Positions 26,001 to 34,539 of a stretch of 64,000 nucleotides of DNA are shown one piece after another (the stretch's first letter is position 1; every line of letters begins with the position of its first letter). The notes beneath the pieces were generated by a model that was given only the letters and a program-made list of their open reading frames with translations, was not told the origin of the DNA and searched no databases. This DNA is from Actinomyces radicidentis (GTDB lineage Bacteria > Actinomycetota > Actinomycetes > Actinomycetales > Actinomycetaceae). The translations under genes and the position numbers were made by a program. Location of the stretch: NCBI RefSeq assembly GCF_001553565.1, contig NZ_CP014228.1, forward strand, positions 1,984,001-2,048,000, given 5' to 3'.

Positions 26001-26866
26001 AGCTCGAGCCCCTCGTCGAGGAGTACGGGCCGCACATGCTCGTCCCCGAGGGCACCGAGGAGCTCCTCGAGGCCCAGGAGGCCGAGGCGGAGGCCGCCGC
26101 TCGGGCCTCCGGCGACGAGCGCGCCGACGGGACCGGGGACCCCGACACCGACGACGACGAGGACGGCGTCGTCGAGCCCCGACGTCGCGTCACAGGCCGC
26201 CCCTACGTCCGGGCCGAGCAGGAGAAGCGCCTCGCCAAGGCCACCAGGGACCTCACCCGCCTCGGCAAGGTCAACCCGCTGGCCCTCGAGGAGCACGCCG
26301 CCCTCGAGCAGCGCCACCAGTTCCTCGCCGAGCAGCTCGCCGACCTCAAGCAGTCCCGCGCCGACCTCCTCGCGATCGTCGAGCAGATCGACGCCCGCGT
26401 CCAGGAGGTCTTCGCCCGGGCCTACGAGGACACGGCCAGGGAGTTCGCCCTCGTCTTCGACCGCCTCTTCCCCGGCGGCGAGGGGCGTCTCGTCCTCACC
26501 GACCCCGAGGACATGCTCACCACCGGCATCGAGATCGAGGCGCGCCCGGCCGGTAAGAAGGTCAAGCGCCTCTCACTGCTCTCCGGCGGCGAGCGCTCCC
26601 TGGCCGCGGTCGCCCTCCTCGTCGCCATCTTCAAGGCGCGCCCCTCGCCCTTCTACGTCATGGACGAGGTCGAGGCGGCCCTCGACGACACGAACCTCGG
26701 GCGCCTCCTCGACATCTTCATCGAGCTGCGCGAGTCCAGTCAGCTCATCATCATCACCCACCAGAAACGCACCATGGAGGTCGCCGACGCCCTCTACGGC
26801 ATCACCATGCGTGACGGCGTCACCCAGGCCGTCTCGCAGCGCCTCGCCGGGCGGGAGAAGCACTAA
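23090..26866 (+). CDS. smc: Chromosome segregation ATPase SMC
   Basis: 1258 residues. The head starts at LKTLTIKGFKSFASS with Walker A VGPNGSGKSNVVD (about 32-42). Long Ala/Glu/Arg-rich coiled coils flank a hinge at roughly residues 520-690. The C-terminal head has the signature LLSGGERSLAAVALL and Walker B PFYVMDEVEAALDD. It organises and segregates chromosomes with ScpA/ScpB. The GTG at 23090 is chosen because homology starts at once and the TATCGT box six bases upstream fits a leaderless start. An upstream in-frame ATG at 23051 would add 13 unrelated residues. rnc and mutM, its frequent upstream neighbours, are absent. Confidence 0.97.
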   Translation: MHLKTLTIKGFKSFASSTTLRLEPGITAVVGPNGSGKSNVVDALTWVMGEQGAKNLRGGSMADVIFAGAGKRAPLGRAEVSLTIDNTDGALPIDYTEVTITRTLFRGGGSEYQINGTPCRLLDVQELLSDTGLGRQMHVIVGQGRLDEVLSATPEERRGFIEEAAGVLKHRRRKERALRKLDSMAADLARVTDLTAELRRQLGPLARQAAVARRARTIQVEVRDAAARLLADDVVQTQSLLEAGDEDQTMLARRRAGVEEAERVARARLAELSAVEATSGQRLARATSVWEELTRAEQSLASLAEVAAERARGLAGAPRPAFGTDPAELERRAEVAAAEEAELADAIEDARTALSDASRERADAESAESSAEAALSGLQRRQAEHREKLARAGGRVASARSRHEAALAGLEQARSSLASAERRAEEARTALAEQTGSPDAATTGEGEPGARGEAGADGALDSEQARAAAAHEAATEALGAARDAVSAATDARREAASERASWTARRDTLALSLHAQDGTAELAEAGLPGVLGTLAESISVERGWENAVAALLGELAGAALVEDADAAVAALEHARAQDAGALRLVLADVPAAVADGAEEALAAVTAAGIEGAHVARGLVTVARPGLDHALDRLLAAALVVPDLPAARAVRAAAPEAVVATRDGEVLAPERATGAGRGTSSVLELAAAHEDAADRAEAAARAEADADAALEEARHGEETARRVVSEALAALRAADAEAARAAEALAGLTSAVRAAEDEAGRARRVLERAENEASQRTTELASATAALAEIEDGAAGTAGERSAPSDLEAAIAVAGNEREAAVAAARTARAAETEARLALRTAEERERSGRGRSDSLRAAARREREQRAAAERAEARRTARLTIASHVRDQARDATAAARGSVEEAQRERARIESDRSEAISATSAIREELDGLTSELSRLTDAAHRDEIARAEQRTRLQALADRAMSELGLELEPLVEEYGPHMLVPEGTEELLEAQEAEAEAAARASGDERADGTGDPDTDDDEDGVVEPRRRVTGRPYVRAEQEKRLAKATRDLTRLGKVNPLALEEHAALEQRHQFLAEQLADLKQSRADLLAIVEQIDARVQEVFARAYEDTAREFALVFDRLFPGGEGRLVLTDPEDMLTTGIEIEARPAGKKVKRLSLLSGGERSLAAVALLVAIFKARPSPFYVMDEVEAALDDTNLGRLLDIFIELRESSQLIIITHQKRTMEVADALYGITMRDGVTQAVSQRLAGREKH

Positions 26867-26925
26867 CCTGGTCCGGTGCCGCACCCCCTGACCGCGGCGC
26901 TTCCCTGAGGTGAGGAGCCACGGCC

Positions 26926-27948
26926 GTGACTGTCGACGAGGTGCGGGCCGGAGCCCGCTATCCGCTGATCGGCGATCGGCGGGCCCGGTTCAACGAGCGG
27001 GGCTACCGGTGGCAGGGGACGCTCATGAGCCAGGGCGGCTTCCTCGGGGCCGGGGTCGCGACCATCGTCCTCCTGATCGTCGTCGCCGTCACCGCCGCGC
27101 CCGTGGCGGACCTCCGGGCCTGCACGAGGGCGAGCGTCGCCGCTGACGCCTGCCCCGACGGGCTCTCCGGCGCCATGACCGGGGTGGCGCTCGTCGGCGT
27201 CGCCCTCGCCTGCCTCAGCCTCCTCGCCGTGCTCCTCCAGCTCGCCGCGAGGAACTCCGTCGCCGGGGACGGCGAGGAGGACCCGGGGCTCTGGTTCCTC
27301 ACCCGGCCCGGAGCCGCCGTCTCGACGGGGACCGTCTGGGGCCTCCTCGTCGCCTACGGCGCGGTCGTCACCTGGTTCTGGTTGCCGTCACTCCACGGCG
27401 ACGGCGCCGCGGGCGCCGCCTGGCTCGGCTGGATCACGACACTGGCGATGACGGGCATGGTCGCGACGATGCTGCTCGTCCCCGTCGTCATGTGGCTGAC
27501 GCAGGCGAGGACGACGCCGGCGTACGTGCGGGGGCGCGAGGCCTTCCTGCGCCGCCGGCTCGCCGAGCTCCTGCCGGTCACCGAGCGCCTTGACCTCCGC
27601 GACCCGGCTCGGACCGGCTACCCGCCGCGGCTCGTCCTGCGGGCCGTCGCCCTCGTGGCCGTCGCCGGTGCGCTGGCGTTCGCCGTCCGCTCCGACCCCT
27701 TCGGTCCCCGGCTCGTCCTCGCGGTCGGGTCCCTCGGTCTGTGGTCCTGGGCCTGCCTCATGCTGGTGGGCGAGCCTCGAACAAGCACCCGGGTCCTCGC
27801 CGCGGTCGCCTTCCTCGTCATGGCGGTCGGAGCGCTCCTGCCGGTCTTCTGGCCCGTCGTCTGGCCGCTCCTGCGGGACCGGAGCCCCCGCTCGACGCCT
27901 CAGGCGGGCAGCGCCTTCTCGGCGCTGGCCACCGCCGTGTGCTCCTAA
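26926..27948 (+). CDS. Polytopic membrane protein of unknown function
   Basis: 340 residues from a GTG (26926) preceded by GAGGTGAGGAG. About six or seven hydrophobic segments are visible (GVATIVLLIVVAVTAAP; MTGVALVGVALACLSLLAVL; TVWGLLVAYGAVVTWFW; VATMLLVPVVMWLT; and two to three more before residue 320). The soluble N-terminal 30 residues are basic. I recognise no family. The reading frame ends at a TAA, a rare stop in this GC-rich window. The same frame stays open and coding-like for another 80 codons, so this may be a truncated version of a longer protein. Confidence 0.7.
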   Translation: MTVDEVRAGARYPLIGDRRARFNERGYRWQGTLMSQGGFLGAGVATIVLLIVVAVTAAPVADLRACTRASVAADACPDGLSGAMTGVALVGVALACLSLLAVLLQLAARNSVAGDGEEDPGLWFLTRPGAAVSTGTVWGLLVAYGAVVTWFWLPSLHGDGAAGAAWLGWITTLAMTGMVATMLLVPVVMWLTQARTTPAYVRGREAFLRRRLAELLPVTERLDLRDPARTGYPPRLVLRAVALVAVAGALAFAVRSDPFGPRLVLAVGSLGLWSWACLMLVGEPRTSTRVLAAVAFLVMAVGALLPVFWPVVWPLLRDRSPRSTPQAGSAFSALATAVCS

Positions 27949-28191
27949 GTCCTCTTCGAGTGGGGACGGGCGGGCGACCCGAGCACCGGCCTCTGGATGC
28001 TCGCCCACCCGCTCCGCGTGGCGCGAGCGCGCGGCGCGGCCGCCTTCTCCGACGAGCTCGCGTGGTGGGCCCGGCAGCCGGAGCCGCGGCCGGTCGGGGA
28101 GCGCCGCCGGACGTCCCGTCTCTCGCACCGTGCCCGGTGCACCCGCCCGGCCCGCCGCGGCCTGCGGATCCGAGGCGATCGACGTCGTTAA
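27949..28191 (+). other. In-frame coding-like extension after a TAA
   Basis: Directly after the stop at 27946-27948 the same frame reads VLFEWGRAGDPSTGLWMLAH and on to SDELAWWARQPEPRP before losing protein-like character and ending at 28191. Composition and codon use look like real coding sequence. It could be the former C-terminus of the membrane protein. No ribosome site or good start precedes it apart from an internal ATG at 27997. Confidence 0.45.
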
Positions 28192-28276
28192 CACGTGACG
28201 AAGGCCCGGGTCACGGTTGTGGAACACGGCGCGTCCCTGTGCGCAACCGGGGAGCCAGCGAGGGACAATGCCTGCC

Positions 28277-28645
28277 ATGGGTGCCATGATCCTTCCCCTC
28301 ATCGTCGTCATGCTCGCCGGCGTCGCCGTCATCGGCGCCGTCATCGCCGAGCGCTACCCCGTCTCGACCTGGCGCGAGCGCCTCGCCGAGTTCCGCGCCG
28401 CGTCGCGCCGCGAGGACCGCGAGCGCGTCAAGTTCGTCTCCGAGGACGTCCGCCTCGACCAGCTCTGGGTCGAGGACGACTCCTCCGCCTACACGGGCAC
28501 CGACCGCTTCGAGGGCCTCGTCGGCGCCGTCGAGCGCACCATGGACTCCGCCGAGTCCCGCGCGGCCTCGATGCGCCGCAGCCGCGACTCCCGCGGCGGC
28601 CGCAAGGCCGAGTCCCGCGCCGCCGAGGAGGCCACCGCCCACTGA
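28277..28645 (+). CDS. Small single-span membrane protein, unknown
   Basis: 122 residues. An N-terminal membrane helix (MILPLIVVMLAGVAVIGAVIA) is followed by a charged cytoplasmic part rich in Arg, Glu and Ser (TWRERLAEFRAASRREDRE). No family is recognised. Start 28277 is chosen because GACAAT (28264-28269) lies seven bases upstream (leaderless). An in-frame ATG further upstream would add about 20 residues of unlikely sequence. It lies between smc and ftsY. Confidence 0.65.
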   Translation: MGAMILPLIVVMLAGVAVIGAVIAERYPVSTWRERLAEFRAASRREDRERVKFVSEDVRLDQLWVEDDSSAYTGTDRFEGLVGAVERTMDSAESRAASMRRSRDSRGGRKAESRAAEEATAH

Positions 28646-28948
28646 CGCCCGGCGTCCGCGCGGCGCCGCCGGCGAGCACCCGGCCGCGAGGCCCCGAGCC
28701 CGCCCCACGAGGACGTTGGGTGGGCTTCGTGCGTCCCCGTCCGACACCCGGCCCCGCGCGCCGGCCGCTTGCCCCGACCGCCCTGCCCCGACTGCCCCGG
28801 CCGCCCTTCCCGGCCGGGGACTCGTCGTCCCCGGCTGCGCTCCCCACGGCTCCCCACGGCTCCTCCCTGACGCGGCGCGCGGGACGGGCCTCGCCCGCGG
28901 GACCGGACGGCCTGCCGTCGCCCGCCGACCATCGGGCATGATGGGGTC
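28646..28948. other. Intergenic region before ftsY
   Basis: About 300 bases without a convincing gene. It contains a short CTCCCCACGG tandem duplication near 28838-28860, and at its end CATGAT (28937-28942), six bases before the ftsY ATG, the likely leaderless promoter. I see nothing else. Confidence 0.5.
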
Positions 28949-30103
28949 ATGGAGACCCCGCTCATCGTCCTGGCCGTCGTCGTCGTGCTCGCCCTCGTGG
29001 GCGGCCTGTGGTTCTACGCCGGCCGTCGGAAGGGCGACGTGCCCCCGGAGGTCGGTCCCCACCGCCCGACCAGCGCCGACGACGTCCTCCTCACCCCGCC
29101 CGACGAGCGCGAGGGCGAGACCGGCACCGCGACGGCGACCCTCGAGCGCCCCGAGTCGATCCCGGGCCGCATGCAGCGCCTGCGCGCCCGCCTCGCCGGT
29201 TCCGGCGGCTTCGGCAAGGCCGTCCTGTCCGTCATGTCCCGCGGCGACCTCACCGAGGCCGACTGGGAGGAGATCGAGGACACCCTCCTCACCTCCGACC
29301 TCGGCCTCGAGGTGACCACCGAGCTCATGGACAACCTGCGCACCCAGGCCAAGGTCCTCGACACCACCGACCCCGGGGCCATCCGAGGCGTCCTGCGCGA
29401 GCAGCTCCTCGCCCTCGTCGACCCCACGATGGACCGCTCCCTCAACCTGACGCGTCCTGTTCCCGCCGAGTCCTGGAACGCCGCCGACGGCGCGCCGGCG
29501 GCCGCCGTGCTCATGGTCGGCGTCAACGGCACCGGCAAGACCACCACCTGCGGCAAGCTCGCCCGTGTCCTCGTCGCGCAGGACAAGACGGTCGTCATGG
29601 GCGCCGCCGACACCTTCCGCGCCGCCGCCGCCGAGCAGCTGACCACCTGGGGCGAGCGCGTCGGCGTCGACGTCGTCCGCTCCGACCGCGAGGGTGCTGA
29701 CCCCGCCTCCGTCGCCTACGACGCCGCCCGGGAGGCCTCCCGCACCGGCGTCGACGTCGTCCTCGTCGACACCGCCGGCCGCCTGCAGAACAAGGCCGGC
29801 CTCATGGACGAGCTCGGCAAGATCAAGCGCGTCATGGAGAAGGTCGCCCCGGTGGGGGAGATCCTCCTCGTCCTGGACGCCACCACCGGCCAGAACGGCA
29901 TGCGCCAGGCCCAGGTCTTCTCCGAGGCCGTCGGCGTCACCGGCATCGTCCTCACCAAGATGGACGGCACCGCCAAGGGCGGCATCGTCGTCACCGTGCA
30001 GCGCGAGCTCGGTGTCCCCGTCAAGCTCGTGGGCCTGGGCGAGGGCGCCGACGACCTGGCCCCCTTCGACCCGGAGGGCTTCGTCGACGCCCTCCTGGCC
30101 TGA
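28949..30103 (+). CDS. ftsY: Signal recognition particle receptor
   Basis: 384 residues. An N-terminal membrane helix (PLIVLAVVVVLALVGGLWF) replaces the long acidic A domain, as in many Actinobacteria. The NG domain follows from about residue 80: the P-loop GVNGTGKTTTCGKLA (about 194), DTFRAAAAEQL, DTAGRLQNKAGLMDEL, TKMDGTAKGG and GEGADDLAPFDPEGFVDALL at the end. It docks the Ffh-bound ribosome at the membrane as a GTPase partner of Ffh, whose gene lies 4.4 kb downstream. Confidence 0.97.
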   Translation: METPLIVLAVVVVLALVGGLWFYAGRRKGDVPPEVGPHRPTSADDVLLTPPDEREGETGTATATLERPESIPGRMQRLRARLAGSGGFGKAVLSVMSRGDLTEADWEEIEDTLLTSDLGLEVTTELMDNLRTQAKVLDTTDPGAIRGVLREQLLALVDPTMDRSLNLTRPVPAESWNAADGAPAAAVLMVGVNGTGKTTTCGKLARVLVAQDKTVVMGAADTFRAAAAEQLTTWGERVGVDVVRSDREGADPASVAYDAAREASRTGVDVVLVDTAGRLQNKAGLMDELGKIKRVMEKVAPVGEILLVLDATTGQNGMRQAQVFSEAVGVTGIVLTKMDGTAKGGIVVTVQRELGVPVKLVGLGEGADDLAPFDPEGFVDALLA

Positions 30104-30252
30104 GCGCTCGGCTTACCGGCACCCCAGCGGCGCGCCACCGCGTCCGACCCGACGCGTCCCAGCATCTGAGCGGCCGAACACGCCCCGAACGCCGTCGAAA
30201 CCTCGTGGACACCTCCGCAACAGGAGCGACACACGAGGGCCGCGGGCGACAC

Positions 30253-30278
30253 GGGGGCGTCACACGGGCGACGCCCCC
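30253..30278 (+). terminator. Hairpin between ftsY and amt
   Basis: GGGGGCGTC (30253-30261) and GACGCCCCC (30270-30278) form a perfect 9-base stem with an 8-base loop, about 150 bases after ftsY. Terminator or part of the amt leader. Confidence 0.45.
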
Positions 30279-30301
30279 GCCTGACACGCGAGGCCTTCAC
30301 T

Positions 30302-30344
30302 CTCCGTGTGCGCAGCCCAGCGCACCACCAGGACACACACGGAG
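30302..30344 (+). promoter_or_regulatory. Alternative hairpins over the amt ribosome site
   Basis: CTCCGTGTG (30302-30310) is the exact complement of CACACGGAG (30336-30344), which contains the amt ribosome site GGAG seven bases before the ATG. A competing stem, GTGCGC (30308-30313) with GCGCAC (30320-30325), shares three bases with the first. The two cannot form fully together, so the leader could switch between closed and open ribosome site. Confidence 0.45.
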
Positions 30345-30351
30345 ATTCCCC

Positions 30352-31671
30352 ATGGCCCTCGACACCGGAGCCACCGCCTGGATGCTCATCAGCGCCTCCC
30401 TGGTGCTGCTCATGACCGTCCCGGCGCTGGCGCTGTTCTACGGCGGCATGAGCCGCGGCAAGTCAGTCCTCAACATGATGATGATGTCCTTCGGCGCCAC
30501 CGGCGTCGTCGGCGTCGTCTACGTCCTGTGGGGCTGGTCGATGTCCTACGGCGGCACCGACATCGGCGGTGTCTTCGCCAACCCCTTCACCCAGTTCGGG
30601 CTCCACGGCACCATCGCCGGAGCCTCCGGCAACTGGCCCATCGACTACTACGGCGTCCCCGTCATCGTCGGCGTCGCCTTCCAGATGACCTTCGCCATCA
30701 TCACCGTCGCCCTCATCTCCGGCGCCATCGCCGACCGCACCCGCTTCGGCGCCTGGATGGCCTTCGTCCCGGTCTGGGCGACCCTGTCCTACTTCCCGAT
30801 GGCCCACATGGTCTGGGGCGGCGGGGCCCTGTCCGCCGACGGCTGGTTCGGCGGCATCGCGGCACCGACCGACTTCGCGGGCGGCACGGTCGTCCACATC
30901 AACGCGGGCGTCGCCGGCTTCTTCCTCGCCGTCGCCATCGGCAAGCGCCGCGGCTTCGGCCGCGAGCCCATCCGCCCCCACAACATCCCCCTCACCATGA
31001 TCGGCGCCGGCCTTCTCTGGTTCGGCTGGTTCGGCTTCAACGCCGGGTCCGCCTTCACCGCCGACGGCAACGCCGGACTCGCCTGGGTCAACACCTCCGC
31101 CGCGACCTGCGCCGCCATGCTCGGCTGGCTCCTGGTCGAGCGGATCCGCGACGGCCACGCCACCAGCCTCGGCGCCGCCTCCGGCGTCGTCGCCGGTCTC
31201 GTCGGCATCACCCCCGCCGCCGGCTCCGTCACCCCCGTCGGCGCCATCGTCCTCGGCGTCATCGTCGGCGCCCTGTGCGCCATGGCCGTCGGCCTCAAGT
31301 TCAGGCTCGGCTACGACGACTCCCTCGACGTCGTCGGCATCCACCTCGTCGGCGGCCTCACCGGCACCGTCCTCATCGGCTTCCTCTCCAAGGACACGGG
31401 TCTCCTCTACGGCCACGGCGGGGCCCAGCTCCTCGTCCAGGTGCTCGTCGCCCTCTGCGCCGTCGTCTTCTCCCTCGTCATGACCGCGATCTGCTGGTTC
31501 GTCGTCGAGAAGACCGTCGGCTGGCGCCTCAGCCCGGAGGCCGAGCTCCTCGGCGCCGACCAGTCGGAGCACTCCGAGAGCGCCTACGAGACCCTCACCG
31601 CGGGCCGCTTCTCCGGCGCGCCCCGCCCCGCTCCGGCCACCGCGGCCGCCCCGTCCAGCAAGGAGGCCTGA
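30352..31671 (+). CDS. amt: Ammonium transporter (Amt family)
   Basis: 439 residues with 11 predicted membrane helices. Typical segments are ALFYGGMSRGKSVLNMMMMS, GWFGFNAGSAF, VVHINAGVAGFFLAV and DVVGIHLVGGLTGTVLIG, the last two carrying the twin pore histidines. It conducts ammonium/ammonia across the membrane and is gated by the PII protein encoded next. The C-terminal tail is Ala/Pro-rich. The start is the ATG at 30352 after GGAG. The upstream in-frame extension is not membrane-protein-like. It is the first gene of amt-glnB-glnD. Confidence 0.97.
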   Translation: MALDTGATAWMLISASLVLLMTVPALALFYGGMSRGKSVLNMMMMSFGATGVVGVVYVLWGWSMSYGGTDIGGVFANPFTQFGLHGTIAGASGNWPIDYYGVPVIVGVAFQMTFAIITVALISGAIADRTRFGAWMAFVPVWATLSYFPMAHMVWGGGALSADGWFGGIAAPTDFAGGTVVHINAGVAGFFLAVAIGKRRGFGREPIRPHNIPLTMIGAGLLWFGWFGFNAGSAFTADGNAGLAWVNTSAATCAAMLGWLLVERIRDGHATSLGAASGVVAGLVGITPAAGSVTPVGAIVLGVIVGALCAMAVGLKFRLGYDDSLDVVGIHLVGGLTGTVLIGFLSKDTGLLYGHGGAQLLVQVLVALCAVVFSLVMTAICWFVVEKTVGWRLSPEAELLGADQSEHSESAYETLTAGRFSGAPRPAPATAAAPSSKEA

Positions 31672-32013
<342 letters not shown>

Positions 32014-32077
32014 CAAGGGCCGACAACCGCACCGGGTCACCTGAGCCCACCACCACGAGGGAAGTAAGGCCCGTCCG

Positions 32078-34210
32078 ATGAGCATCCCGACCCGCCCCCT
32101 GAAGGCCACGGAGACCCAGGACGAGCCCGGCCCCCTCCTCTCACCCGCGCAGGCCGCCGCCCGCCACCCCCACCCGAGCACCTGGACCCCCAGGAGCGGG
32201 CGGGAGTGGCGGGCGGCGCTCGCCGCGGAGGTCGAGACGGGGCTGCGCGGGCTCTGGTCCGCTGCCACGACCGCCATGGGCCTCCAGGACCATCCCGACG
32301 CCGGTCCCCACGGCCCGCGCCCCGACGGCGCCGGCGGGAGCCGCGCCGGCGCCGACGTACCCACCCCCGGTCTCGCCCTGGCCTGCGTCGGCTCCCTCGC
32401 CCGGCGCGAGGCCGGCCCCGCCTCCGACCTCGACCTCGTCCTCCTCACCGACGGCCGCGCCGACTCCACCCTCCTGGCCGGCCTCGCCGAACGGCTCTGG
32501 TACCCGATCTGGGACGCCGGGGTGCAGCTCGACCACTCCGTGCGCACCGTCGCCGAGTGCCGCACCGTCGCCAGCCATGACCTCGCCGCCGCCCTCGGAC
32601 TCCTCGACCTGAGGCACGTCGCCGGCGATGCCTCCCTCACCGAGCAGGCCGCCTCCGCCCTGCTCACAGACTGGCGCAGCGCCACCCGCAAGCGCCTGGC
32701 CGAGCTCGCCGAGGACGCCCGCGAGCGCGCCGAGGCCTTCGGCGAGCTCGCCGGTCTCCTCGAGCCCGACCTCAAGGAGACCCGCGGCGGCCTGCGCGAC
32801 GCCGTCCTCGTCCGCGGCCTGGCCGCCTCCTCGCTCGCCGACCGGCCCCACGGCGAGTTCGACCGCGCCGTCGACGCCCTCCTCAACGTCCGCGACGCCC
32901 TCGCGCTCGCGACCGGCCGCTCCACCAACCGCCTCGTCCAGGCCGTCCAGGACGACGTCGCCGACGTTCTCGGCCTCGACGACGGCGCTGGGCCCGCCGA
33001 GTCAGCGGAGCAGGCCTCCTGCGCCGAGGACGAGGGCGGCGCCCCGGTGCTCGTCGTCGCCGACGGGGAGTCCGGGACCTCGGGCGGCGCGGACCTTCCC
33101 TGCCCCGGCCCTGAGGGCGGCACCGAGCACCTCGACGCGCGCGACCGCATGCTCACCGGCGCCTACGCCGCCTCCCGCGAGATCGCCGCCGCCCTCGACA
33201 TGACGATGCGCTCGACCCTGCGCGCCGCCCGACCCGCCCGGCGCCCCCTCACGCTCGTCCGCTTCGGACGCCGCTCCGCCCCCGTCCTCGAGCGCCTCGA
33301 CGAGGACGTCGTCGCCCACGGGGGAGAGGTCGCCCTCGCCGACCGCGCCGTCCCCGACGCCGACCCCGCCCTCCCGCTGCGCGTCGCGCTGGCCTCCGTC
33401 CGCTCGGGACAGCCGATCGCCACCGTCACCCGCGCCAGCCTGCGCCGCTGCCCGAGCCCGCGCGGTACGTGGTTCGACGAGCCCGCCGTCCGCGAGGACC
33501 GCGAGCGCACCGGCGGAGGGGCGGCGCGCGCCACGGGCAGCTCGACGATGCTCGGCAGGCTCGTCGAGCTCCTCGGCGCCGGCGACGAGCTGGTCCGCGT
33601 CTGGGAGGACCTCGACCGCGCCGGCCTGCCCGTGCGCTGGTTCCCCGGCTGGTGCGCCGTCCTCAACCGCCCCCAGCACAACCCCCTCCACCTCTACACG
33701 GTCGACCGGCACATGGTGCGCACGGCCGCCGTCGCCGGCCGCCTCCTCGGCGACGACGGCGGGGCGCGGGTCCTCGACCCCCTCGGTCTGCCGGGCCTCG
33801 ATGCCGCGGCGGGCTCGCGCGACCGCACGACGCTGCTCGTCACCGCCCTCCTCCACGACCTCGGCAAGGTCCCCGGGGTGGTCGGCGAGGCGCACGCCGC
33901 CGCCGGCGCCGAGCGCGTCCCCGCGGTCCTCGACGTCCTCGGGGTCTCCGGCGCGGAGGCCGAGGAGATCGTGCTGCTCGTGCGCGAGCACCTCCTGCTC
34001 GGGGCGGCCGCGTCCAAGGCGCCCGGGGACGCGGGCGTCGTCGAGGCCGCCCTTGAGGCGCTCGGAGAGGGCGGTCGGGCGCGGCGCCGCCTCGCGCTGC
34101 TGCGCCTGCTCACGGAGGCCGACTCGCGCGCAGCCGGACCGCGCGCGTGGACGAGCGTGCGCGCCGGCGTCGTCGACCGGGCCACCGCGGCGCTGGCCGC
34201 GGAGCTCTGA
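32078..34210 (+). CDS. glnD: PII nucleotidyltransferase lacking ACT domains
   Basis: 710 residues. The N-terminal nucleotidyltransferase has VGSLARREAGPASDLDLVLL with the catalytic aspartates. The GlnD linker (DLKETRGGLRDAVLVRGLA) follows. The HD domain has HLYTVDRHMVRTA and LLHDLGKVPG. The protein ends soon after the HD domain at RATAALAAEL. The two C-terminal ACT domains that sense glutamine in typical GlnD (about 780-890 residues) are absent, and no coding remnant follows the stop. It modifies and demodifies PII. The start is about 65 bases after glnB, behind a GAGGGAAG ribosome site. Confidence 0.92.
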   Translation: MSIPTRPLKATETQDEPGPLLSPAQAAARHPHPSTWTPRSGREWRAALAAEVETGLRGLWSAATTAMGLQDHPDAGPHGPRPDGAGGSRAGADVPTPGLALACVGSLARREAGPASDLDLVLLTDGRADSTLLAGLAERLWYPIWDAGVQLDHSVRTVAECRTVASHDLAAALGLLDLRHVAGDASLTEQAASALLTDWRSATRKRLAELAEDARERAEAFGELAGLLEPDLKETRGGLRDAVLVRGLAASSLADRPHGEFDRAVDALLNVRDALALATGRSTNRLVQAVQDDVADVLGLDDGAGPAESAEQASCAEDEGGAPVLVVADGESGTSGGADLPCPGPEGGTEHLDARDRMLTGAYAASREIAAALDMTMRSTLRAARPARRPLTLVRFGRRSAPVLERLDEDVVAHGGEVALADRAVPDADPALPLRVALASVRSGQPIATVTRASLRRCPSPRGTWFDEPAVREDRERTGGGAARATGSSTMLGRLVELLGAGDELVRVWEDLDRAGLPVRWFPGWCAVLNRPQHNPLHLYTVDRHMVRTAAVAGRLLGDDGGARVLDPLGLPGLDAAAGSRDRTTLLVTALLHDLGKVPGVVGEAHAAAGAERVPAVLDVLGVSGAEAEEIVLLVREHLLLGAAASKAPGDAGVVEAALEALGEGGRARRRLALLRLLTEADSRAAGPRAWTSVRAGVVDRATAALAAEL

Positions 34211-34265
34211 GCCGGGCCGCGCGCCCACCCTCGGCCCCGTCGGCCGGCCCCGTCGCACAGAGGGC

Positions 34266-34318
34266 GACATCCTCGGCAGCGGCAGACGCCGTCGGTGTCG
34301 TCCTGTGCCGAGGATGTC
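34266..34318. terminator. Hairpin after glnD
   Basis: GACATCCTCGGCA (34266-34278) and its exact complement (34306-34318) enclose 27 bases. Probable terminator of the nitrogen operon. The 34211-34539 gap contains this, the next hairpin and the ffh promoter, with no gene seen. Confidence 0.55.
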
Positions 34319-34364
34319 TGCTTCTGCGGACGGCAGCCTCCGCCGGCCCACCACCGCGGTCCAC

Positions 34365-34418
34365 GTGAGGGCCCGCACGTCCCCCTGACGGGGAGGTACG
34401 GGCCCTCACCGCTATCCT
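34365..34418 (+). promoter_or_regulatory. Hairpin and -10 box upstream of ffh
   Basis: GTGAGGGCCCG (34365-34375) pairs with CGGGCCCTCAC (34399-34409), and TATCCT (34413-34418) four bases later is a good -10. The stem occupies the -35/spacer region, so it may be a DNA palindrome read by a regulator rather than an RNA hairpin, or simply a second terminator. Confidence 0.4.
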
Positions 34419-34539
34419 GGGGCGAGCTGCGCCCGGGCGGTCCTCGCCGTCCCCGGGCCCGGGTGCCCGTCGGGCGTCCGCCACCACCTCCGCAACCTCA
34501 GCCCCACCGGCGCCCACGGCGCCCCAGGAAGGACACCGC

